From an uncultured Clostridia bacterium (lineage in GTDB: Bacteria; Bacillota; Clostridia; Oscillospirales; CAG-272): a DNA stretch of 13,407 bases. The notes beneath the pieces are model-generated. The model was not told the origin of the DNA, did not search any database, and saw only the letters and a program-made list of their open reading frames with translations. Both the position numbers and the translations under genes were made by a program. The stretch covers positions 1 through 13,407 of the forward strand of contig CALAFS010000075.1 of the NCBI GenBank assembly GCA_937892405.1, given 5' to 3'. This document shows, one piece after another, positions 6,731-11,403 of the stretch. Each line of letters opens with the position of its first letter. The first letter of the stretch is position 1.

Positions 6731-7459
6731 TTGGACACTACGACTCTCATTATCATCGCAATTTCTTCAATTGCAGCTATTATTTTTGCAATCGTTATCA
6801 TCCGTAAAATTCTCGCAAACCCATTTTCCTATCCCTATTTTCGGCAATCGTTCGATGTTTCAAACAAGCGCAATGTGGACATCAAAAATTATATTGACGA
6901 GTTTTTATGCGACAAAGTCAACTGGATATTCCTCCAGTCACACGAAGAAGACATACAGCGATGGAAAGAAAATGCGCGCAGAACCGTCCGTCGCTCGCTT
7001 CTGAAAGGACTCCGCGCACGGCAACTGTATGAAACAGAAGACGATCTGCACGCCTATCGCTTTCAAGCGCTTCGCAATCAGAAGCGCTATATGCAGAGAA
7101 ACTATGTCAGGACTTCTTATGATGTCGCCGTTCCCTCTTCCACTTTTGCCGTCTCTTGGATCTGGCTGGCAGACCGTCACGCTCAATTGGAAAAAATCGG
7201 ATATGCGGCGACGCTGAAGGACTACCACAGCACGAATCAACGGCGGCTGATGACAAGAGCCTTGCGCGAACAAATCATGAAGCGCGATCATTATACCTGT
7301 CAGTTTTGCGGAAAGTATATGCCGGACGAAATCGGGTTGCAAATTGACCATATTGTTCCCGTCTCGAAAGGCGGAAAATCCGTTCCGTCAAATTTACGGG
7401 TGCTTTGCAGCAAATGCAATGCAAGCAAAGGAGCAAAGTACGGCGAGCTTTGGGAATGA
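6731..7459 (+). CDS. Membrane-anchored HNH endonuclease
   Basis: This is a predicted nuclease of 242 residues. One N-terminal transmembrane segment (LIIIAISSIAAIIFAIVII, residues 6-24) leads into a basic, helix-rich middle region. A C-terminal HNH domain follows, with C190-x2-C193, the catalytic D206-H207 in LQIDHIVPVSKGG, N221, and C226-x2-C229 followed by N230. The short N-terminus and positive residues after the segment suggest that the nuclease domain faces the cytoplasm. I chose the TTG at 6731 because AAGGAG (6717-6722) lies 8 bases before it; another in-frame TTG at 6701 has no such site. The gene is clearly AT-richer, with different codon choice from the chaperone genes, which hints at horizontal transfer. 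Its job is unknown; defence or DNA uptake are guesses. The middle region is not recognised. Confidence 0.85.
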   Translation: MDTTTLIIIAISSIAAIIFAIVIIRKILANPFSYPYFRQSFDVSNKRNVDIKNYIDEFLCDKVNWIFLQSHEEDIQRWKENARRTVRRSLLKGLRARQLYETEDDLHAYRFQALRNQKRYMQRNYVRTSYDVAVPSSTFAVSWIWLADRHAQLEKIGYAATLKDYHSTNQRRLMTRALREQIMKRDHYTCQFCGKYMPDEIGLQIDHIVPVSKGGKSVPSNLRVLCSKCNASKGAKYGELWE

Positions 7460-7548
7460 TTTTCATGTGTGAAAACATCTCCGAAGCCTTTCAGAAAACG
7501 CATATCCATGCAAAAAGCATACATAGCTAAAAAATCAGGAGGTTTCTT

Positions 7549-8184
7549 ATGCTGAACAATCAAAACGGTGAGATGTTCTTCCCCGGGGAAGGATGGAGAG
7601 TCGAAGTCAAAAAGCGCGCGCACGCGCTAAATCAGAAGTACAATCTTCTGACCGAAGATCAGACGGAGGAGCGACGGGCGGTGTTATCCGAGCTGCTCGG
7701 AGAATTAAATGAGGGCGTCTCATTCAACGGGCCGATCCGCTTTCATTACGGAGTGCACACCAGAATCGGGAAGAATACCTTTTTCAATTTCAACTTCACC
7801 TCCCAGGATGACGGAATGGTTATGATCGGGGACAATTGCGATTTCGGTCCGAATGTGACGATCGTCACGCCGATCCACCCGATGCTCTTCGACGAGCGCA
7901 AAGCGCTCCGCTGTCCCGACGGCAGTGAGCGCCGCCTCTGCTACGCAAAGCCCGTCGTCATCGGGCGAGGCTGCTGGATCTGCGCGAATGTGACGATCCT
8001 CCCCGGCGTCACCATCGGTGAAGAGTGCGTCATCGGCGCGGGCAGTGTCGTCACGCACCCGATCCCCGCCCACAGCTTTGCCGCAGGGAACCCCTGCCGC
8101 GTGATCCGCACGCTCACCGAGGCAGACTCCATGAAAAACAAACCGGAGATCCTCGGCGACTGCGAAGTGATCGGCAAAGAATAA
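7549..8184 (+). CDS. Sugar O-acetyltransferase, left-handed beta-helix (maltose/galactoside acetyltransferase type)
   Basis: This acetyl-CoA-dependent O-acetyltransferase of the LacA/NodL/Maa group has 211 residues. An N-terminal helical part (about 1-55, with LNQKYNLL at 27-34) is followed by hexapeptide repeats: GPIRFHYGVHTRIGKNTFFN, VMIGDNCDFGPNVTI, PVVIGRGCWICANVTILPGV and TIGEECVIGAGSVV. H110 in TPIHPM is the probable catalytic histidine. The FAAGNPCRVIR segment near the end is the usual acetyl-CoA-side signature. The natural acceptor sugar cannot be named. The start is fixed by AGGAGG (7537-7542), 6 bases before the ATG. An 89-base spacer separates it from the HNH gene. Confidence 0.9.
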   Translation: MLNNQNGEMFFPGEGWRVEVKKRAHALNQKYNLLTEDQTEERRAVLSELLGELNEGVSFNGPIRFHYGVHTRIGKNTFFNFNFTSQDDGMVMIGDNCDFGPNVTIVTPIHPMLFDERKALRCPDGSERRLCYAKPVVIGRGCWICANVTILPGVTIGEECVIGAGSVVTHPIPAHSFAAGNPCRVIRTLTEADSMKNKPEILGDCEVIGKE

Positions 8185-8255
8185 AAAATGGCAAAACGCT
8201 GATTTTTGCGGAATTTTCTCTGTTTTTGAAAAGCAAACTTTGCATTTTATACTTT

Positions 8256-8299
8256 AAGAACACTGCGCAAGGCATATTTTTCCCTGCGCGGTGTTCTTT
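8256..8299 (+). terminator. Probable terminator after the acetyltransferase gene
   Basis: AAGAACACTGCGCA (8256-8269) pairs with TGCGCGGTGTTCTT (8285-8298) over 14 bp with one T-G pair. The 15-base interior could pair two further bases. The following stretch (TACTTTAC) is only moderately T-rich, so termination is likely but not certain. It separates the acetyltransferase from the toxin-antitoxin operon. Confidence 0.55.
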
Positions 8300-8364
8300 A
8301 CTTTACAGCAAAAATACCAAGCAAAAAGCGAAATTCTCTTGCTATGTTCATCGCATATATTCGC

Positions 8365-8461
8365 CCCGATCGGGTATAATATCAAAAAAATAAATTTATA
8401 TTATACCTTTTAGGGTATAAATTAAGCAAAATCACTTGACAATATACCCGTTAGGGTGTAT
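8365..8461. promoter_or_regulatory. Operator array of the hipBST-like operon, 41-base period
   Basis: The half-site GGGTATA occurs at 8372-8378 and 8413-8419, with GGGTGTA at 8454-8460. Each copy starts exactly 41 bases after the last. The second copy belongs to TTATACC-N6-GGTATAA (8401-8420). The third belongs to ATATACCC-GTTA-GGGTGTAT (8442-8461, one mismatched pair), which fills the spacer between the -35 and -10 boxes. The first lies in CCCGATCGGG (8365-8374). In addition GGTATAATAT (8373-8382) and ATATTATACC (8398-8407) form a wider inverted repeat. E. coli HipB binds repeated TATCC-N8-GGATA sites, so these are probable binding sites for the HipB-like protein encoded next. Binding itself is inferred. 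Confidence 0.75.
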
Positions 8462-8464
8462 AAT
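8436..8464 (+). promoter_or_regulatory. Consensus sigma-A promoter of the hipBST-like operon
   Basis: TTGACA (8436-8441), a 17-base spacer and TATAAT (8459-8464) match the vegetative consensus exactly. The start of transcription should fall near 8470-8472, leaving only a few bases before the ATG at 8474. An operator palindrome fills the spacer, so repressor binding would block polymerase. Confidence 0.92.
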
Positions 8465-8473
8465 CTTGGTGTT

Positions 8474-8692
8474 ATGAACAGCATTGCACGATTTATCAAA
8501 CAAAAAAGGAAAGAAGCAGGACTCACGCAAGAGGAATTTGCGATCCGATCGGGGCTTGGACTTCGCTTTGTCAGAGAACTGGAACAGGGAAAGGAAACAG
8601 TCAGAATGGACAAGGTAAATCAGGCACTCTCCATGTTCGGCGCAGTTGCGATCCCCGGCAGAAAGTCCGACGGCGAAAAGGAGGAAGACTGA
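8474..8692 (+). CDS. hipB: HipB-like antitoxin and autorepressor (XRE family)
   Basis: This small helix-turn-helix protein has 72 residues. Residues 5-60 form a Cro/C1 fold with the pattern LTQEEFAIRSGLGLRFVRELEQG and a following helix (MDKVNQALSMFG), much like HipB. The tail is short and charged (KSDGEKEED). It should bind the TATACC/GGTATA boxes upstream and repress its own operon with HipS and HipT. I chose the ATG at 8474 because an earlier in-frame GTG (8456) lies inside the promoter. With the predicted transcription start near 8471 and no ribosome binding site before the ATG, translation appears leaderless. Its TGA shares one base with the ATG of hipS, and a strong AAAGGAGG for hipS lies inside its 3' end. 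The symbol is by analogy to HipBST. Confidence 0.85.
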   Translation: MNSIARFIKQKRKEAGLTQEEFAIRSGLGLRFVRELEQGKETVRMDKVNQALSMFGAVAIPGRKSDGEKEED

Positions 8693-9024
8693 TGGAATCG
8701 AAATACCGCACCGCGCAGATTTTCGTGCGTGAACGCCTCGCCGGGACACTGTCAGAAACCGACGAGGGCTACCGGTTCGTCTATGCGTCCGATTACCTCG
8801 CCGACCCCTCAGCTCCTGCGGTCAGCCTGACTCTGCCGAAGCGGGAAGAGGCTTACACCTCCAAAACACTTTTCGCCTTCTTTGACGGATTGATCCCGGA
8901 GGGATGGTTATTGGATCTTGTGACGCAGAACTGGAAGCTCGATCCGAAGGATCGTTTCGGTCTGCTGCTCGTCGCCTGCCGCGACGCGATCGGCGCCGTA
9001 TCGGTGCGGGAGGCAGAAAAATGA
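8692..9024 (+). CDS. hipS: HipS-like protein (stand-alone HipA N-terminal subdomain 1)
   Basis: The protein has 110 residues and corresponds to the N-terminal subdomain of HipA, here a separate gene. Family features are FVRERLAGTLSETDEGYRFVY (residues 11-31), the YLADPSAPAVSLTLPKREE block (35-53), LFAFFDGLIPEGWLLDLV (60-77, with W72) and DRFGLLLVACRDAIGAVSV near the end. In the E. coli O127 HipBST system HipS, not HipB, neutralises the kinase; as I recall, a tryptophan in the matching EGW region is involved. By analogy this protein is the direct antitoxin. Its start overlaps the hipB stop by one base (AAAGGAGG at 8677-8684), and its TGA overlaps the hipT ATG (ATGA), so translation is coupled. 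No Ser/Thr kinase motif is present. Confidence 0.85.
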   Translation: MESKYRTAQIFVRERLAGTLSETDEGYRFVYASDYLADPSAPAVSLTLPKREEAYTSKTLFAFFDGLIPEGWLLDLVTQNWKLDPKDRFGLLLVACRDAIGAVSVREAEK

Positions 9025-9986
9025 ATTGTCTTTGTTGCGGGAAGCCGTTCAAAGTCAGCGCAAGTCCGGAAGAAGTAAAGAACGGTTGGCATTATACATG
9101 TATCAGACACTTTTTTGGCACAAAAGAACTGCCGGAGCTGAACCTGTCCGCCGATACGATGGAGAGTCTCGCAAGCGAGTGCACCCGTCGCGGATTCACC
9201 GTCCCCGGTGTGCAGAAAAAGCTGTCGCTTCATCTGTCAGACGAAAAAAATGACAAGGTGCGGCTGACGCTCGTCGGCTATCCTGCGGGGTATATTCTCA
9301 AGCCGCAGACCGCCGACTACCCCGCCCTTCCCGAGGCAGAATATCTCGTCATGCAAATGGCGAAAGCCACAGGTATCAGAACCGTTCCCTTCTCGCTGAT
9401 CAAGGTAGGGGAAGGCGCCGAGCTTGCCTATATCACAAAGCGCATCGACCGGACGGCAGAAGGTGAAAAGATCGCCATGGAGGATTTTTGCCAGTTGGAT
9501 CTGCGGATTACGGCAGACAAATATAAGTCATCCTATGAGCGGTGCGGAAAGATTGTCAGGGAGTATACCGAAAATCCCGGTCTTGACATGAGCGAATTCT
9601 TCTTGCGGGTGGTGTTTTCCTTTGCCGTCGGCAACTCGGACATGCACCTCAAAAACTTTTCTCTGATCGAAACCGCACCCGCAAGCGGCATTTACCGTCT
9701 GTCCGAAGCCTACGACATGCTACCGGTCAACATCATCCTGCCCGCCGATAAAGATCAGATGGCGCTCACGCTGAACGGCAAGAACCGCAATCTCCGTCGC
9801 GGCGACTTTCTCGCCTTAGCCGAAAACTGCGGTCTGAATCCGAAATCCGCCCGCAAAATGCTTGACAAGATCGTTTCCATGAAAGACATATACTGCGCGC
9901 ATTGCCGTGCTTCCCTTTTGTCGGAAGAGAGAAAAAAGGCGCTTTGCGCACTGATCGACACCCGCTGCCACGCACTTGAAGGATAA
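9021..9986 (+). CDS. hipT: HipT-like serine/threonine kinase toxin (HipA family)
   Basis: The protein has 321 residues, close to HipT and shorter than full HipA. Relatives are kinases that phosphorylate aminoacyl-tRNA synthetases (HipA on GltX, E. coli HipT on TrpS) and halt growth. It opens with a possible zinc-binding C3-x2-C6 ... H24-x2-C27-x2-H30. The Gly-rich loop is TVPGVQKKLSL (60-70), then ATP-binding K94 in YILKP, the hinge-like YITKRIDR (137-144), the catalytic NSDMHLKN (205-212, D207 as base) and the metal-binding YD in EAYDMLPV (229-236). All catalytic positions look intact. At the loop, T60 and P62 stand where the E. coli HipT serines S57 and S59 would be. The start ATG is set by GGGAGG (9008-9013); the frame is open from 8904, but that part overlaps hipS and is not HipA-like. 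Confidence 0.88.
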   Translation: MNCLCCGKPFKVSASPEEVKNGWHYTCIRHFFGTKELPELNLSADTMESLASECTRRGFTVPGVQKKLSLHLSDEKNDKVRLTLVGYPAGYILKPQTADYPALPEAEYLVMQMAKATGIRTVPFSLIKVGEGAELAYITKRIDRTAEGEKIAMEDFCQLDLRITADKYKSSYERCGKIVREYTENPGLDMSEFFLRVVFSFAVGNSDMHLKNFSLIETAPASGIYRLSEAYDMLPVNIILPADKDQMALTLNGKNRNLRRGDFLALAENCGLNPKSARKMLDKIVSMKDIYCAHCRASLLSEERKKALCALIDTRCHALEG

Positions 9987-9993
9987 ATTCCCA

Positions 9994-10030
9994 CCGGAAG
10001 GGGCGCACGCATCTCCGTGCCCCCTTCCGG
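9994..10030 (+). terminator. Hairpin after hipT, probable terminator
   Basis: CCGGAAGGGG (9994-10003) pairs perfectly with CCCCTTCCGG (10021-10030). Inside it GCACG (10005-10009) pairs with CGTGC (10016-10020), leaving one bulged C and a 6-base loop. The 15 bp are very stable, but a TTTT appears only 13 bases later. It begins 7 bases after the stop codon and separates the toxin operon from the next promoter. Confidence 0.6.
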
Positions 10031-10050
10031 CGAAATTGTCGGATTTTCTC

Positions 10051-10079
10051 TTGACATTTCGTTCCTTCCGTGTTATAAT
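10051..10079 (+). promoter_or_regulatory. Consensus sigma-A promoter of the riboswitch-antiporter unit
   Basis: TTGACA (10051-10056), 17 bases, then TATAAT (10074-10079): an exact vegetative consensus. Transcription should begin at about 10085-10086, just where the first strand of the riboswitch P1 helix begins. Confidence 0.92.
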
Positions 10080-10084
10080 AGGTA

Positions 10085-10201
10085 GGCTTGAGGGAGTAAT
10101 CGACGCCCTGCGTGATATGCCGACATCCCGGCGGGTGACCGCCCGGTGTATCTTGATTGATGAGACTCATGCACATTACTTTGTGCATGCGGTCTTTTTT
10201 T
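10085..10201 (+). ncRNA. yybP-ykoY-type manganese riboswitch with expression-platform terminator
   Basis: This class binds Mn2+ and usually turns on metal exporters. Here P1 is GCTTGAG (10086-10092) with CTCATGC (10166-10172), 6 of 7 paired. It is followed directly by the L1 motif GGAGTA (10093-10098), and GAGAC (10162-10166 region) stands at the 3' side. AATC/GATT (10098-10101, 10155-10158) can form P2, and ACGC/GCGT (10103-10113) a small stem. The conserved GACAT leads into a GC stem (10128-10146) closed by a GTGA loop and flanked by TGT, as in the B. subtilis yybP leader. The 3' strand of P1 overlaps terminator 1: CATGCACA (10168-10175) with TGTGCATG (10182-10189), extended by GAGAC/GGTCT and followed by seven T (10195-10201). 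Metal-stabilised P1 would therefore prevent termination, the known mechanism of this class. Identification is from memory of the consensus, not a covariance search. Confidence 0.82.
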
Positions 10202-10202
10202 C

Positions 10203-10236
10203 GTGTATGACCGCGTGCCATACACTTTTTTATTTT
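10203..10236 (+). terminator. Second intrinsic terminator in the antiporter leader
   Basis: GTGTATG (10203-10209) pairs perfectly with CATACAC (10219-10225) around a 9-base loop, followed by six T, an A and four T (10226-10236). It begins one base after the T run of terminator 1 and ends at the edge of the ribosome binding site GGGAGG (10237-10242). Its loop can also pair with the 3' arm of terminator 1 (see findings). Confidence 0.8.
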
Positions 10237-10250
10237 GGGAGGAAAAGTTT

Positions 10251-11303
10251 ATGGAAACCGTTCTCATGTATCTTTTGTTCGTCGTCGGGGTCGTCCTGAT
10301 TGTCAAGGGAGGCGACTGGTTCGTCGACGGCGCAGTATGGGTCGCGGAGGTCACGAAGATCCCGAAATTTATTATCGGCGCGACCGTCATCAGTCTTGCC
10401 ACCACCCTGCCGGAGATCATCGTCTCCACCATCGCCGCCATTGAGGGGCACGGGATTCTCACCGCCGGAGGTGCCGACGCCATCGCCGCCTCGCAGGACA
10501 AGGTCGGCATGGCGATCGGCAACGGCATCGGCTCCGTCATCTGCAACACCGCGATGATCCTCGCGATCAGTATGATCTTCCTACCGATCGCGGTCGGGCG
10601 CCGCGACTTTACGCCGAAGGCGGCGTTTCTCACCGCGGCGATCGTCGCGCTCTTCTGCTTCTCTCTCGGCGGCTCCCTCTCGATCTGGGGCGCCGTCGTA
10701 CTGCTCCTGATCTTTGCACTCTATATCGCCGAAAATATCCGCTCCGCGAAGAAGAACCAGTCTCTCGAAGGAGGCGTCGCGGCAGAGGACGAGCGTCCCG
10801 AGATCACAAAAAAATCCGTGACGATGAACATTCTGCGCGTCGTGGTCGGCGCCGCGGCGATCGTCGGCGGCTCACAGCTTCTTGTCAACAATGCCAGCAA
10901 AATCGCCGCCTCGTGGGGCGTGTCGGAGGCAATCATCGGCGTGACGATCGTCGCTGTCGGCACTTCTCTGCCCGAGCTCGTGACCGCGATCTCCTCGGTC
11001 ATCAAAAAGCAGGCGTCCATGTCGGTCGGCAATGTCATCGGTGCAAATGTCATCGACACCACGCTGATCCTCGCGGTCTGCTCTTTCGTCTACGGCGGAA
11101 AGCTCCCCGTCTCGGCACAGAATATTTACCTCGACTTTCCCGTCGCGCTCCTCGTGACGCTCCTCGCCACGGTGCCGACGATCATCGGAAAGAAATTCTA
11201 CCGCTGGCAGGGTGTGCTCCTCTTCGCGATCTACATCGCCTATCTCCTCCTCGTCACGATCGGGCTCCCGTGGTACCTCTCCCTCTTCGGCATCGCGGCA
11301 TAA
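10251..11303 (+). CDS. CaCA-family cation antiporter (YrbG/calcium-sodium exchanger type)
   Basis: This integral membrane exchanger has 350 residues and two halves of about five hydrophobic segments each, joined by a charged cytoplasmic loop (about 163-190). The two inverted alpha-repeats are visible: GATVISLATTLPEIIVS (43-59) with GNGIGSVICNT (90-100), and GVTIVAVGTSLPELVTAIS (230-248) with GNVIGANVIDTT (260-271). E55 and E242 are the key repeat acidic residues. The first repeat has about 17 extra residues (near 66-84, GHGILTAGGADAIAASQ) between the LPE and GN motifs. D269 stands where repeat 2 often has Asn. The start follows GGGAGG (10237-10242) by 8 bases; an upstream in-frame extension to 10203 runs through terminator 2 and is not used. 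Manganese riboswitch control suggests Mn2+ (or Ca2+/Mn2+) export; the substrate is inferred. Confidence 0.9.
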   Translation: METVLMYLLFVVGVVLIVKGGDWFVDGAVWVAEVTKIPKFIIGATVISLATTLPEIIVSTIAAIEGHGILTAGGADAIAASQDKVGMAIGNGIGSVICNTAMILAISMIFLPIAVGRRDFTPKAAFLTAAIVALFCFSLGGSLSIWGAVVLLLIFALYIAENIRSAKKNQSLEGGVAAEDERPEITKKSVTMNILRVVVGAAAIVGGSQLLVNNASKIAASWGVSEAIIGVTIVAVGTSLPELVTAISSVIKKQASMSVGNVIGANVIDTTLILAVCSFVYGGKLPVSAQNIYLDFPVALLVTLLATVPTIIGKKFYRWQGVLLFAIYIAYLLLVTIGLPWYLSLFGIAA

Positions 11304-11305
11304 AA

Positions 11306-11342
11306 CGCAAAAAAGGACTGTCAAAGACAGTCCTTTTTTGCG
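11306..11342. terminator. Bidirectional terminator between convergent genes
   Basis: CGC, six A and GGACTGTC (11306-11322) pair perfectly with GACAGTCC, six T and GCG (11326-11342) around an AAA loop, for 17 bp. The T run serves the plus strand and the A run the minus strand. It sits 2 bases after the antiporter stop and about 60 bases downstream of the minus-strand gene's stop, so it can end both transcripts. Confidence 0.93.
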
Positions 11343-11354
11343 CCCTCATGCAAT

Positions 11355-11398
11355 CTTCATTACTTCATTCTGAATTCATAATTCTTCATTCTGCATTC
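11355..11398. repeat. AT-rich imperfect tandem repeat
   Basis: CTTCATTCTGAATTC (11363-11377) and CTTCATTCTGCATTC (11384-11398) differ at one base and are 21 bases apart. A shorter third copy, CTTCATTA, begins at 11355. Read on the minus strand this gives GAATGAAG / GAATTATGAATTC-like runs, a type of intergenic filler I remember from Clostridia. It lies between the minus-strand stop codon and the terminator. No function is evident. Confidence 0.5.
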
Positions 11399-11403
11399 TC
11401 CCG

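Noticed and set aside
8191..8209. Hairpin GCAAAA/TTTTGC just after the acetyltransferase gene as its terminator
   Set aside because: The stem is only 6 bp and AT-rich, with a weak T tract some bases later. The 14-bp hairpin at 8256-8298 is a better candidate.
8904..9020. Longer start for the hipT kinase (360 residues)
   Set aside because: The added 39 residues overlap hipS in another frame and are not HipA-like. GGGAGG plus ATG at 9021 gives the expected HipT start.
10203..10250. Antiporter start at 10203
   Set aside because: The 16 extra codons would come from terminator 2, while GGGAGG sits 8 bases before the ATG at 10251.
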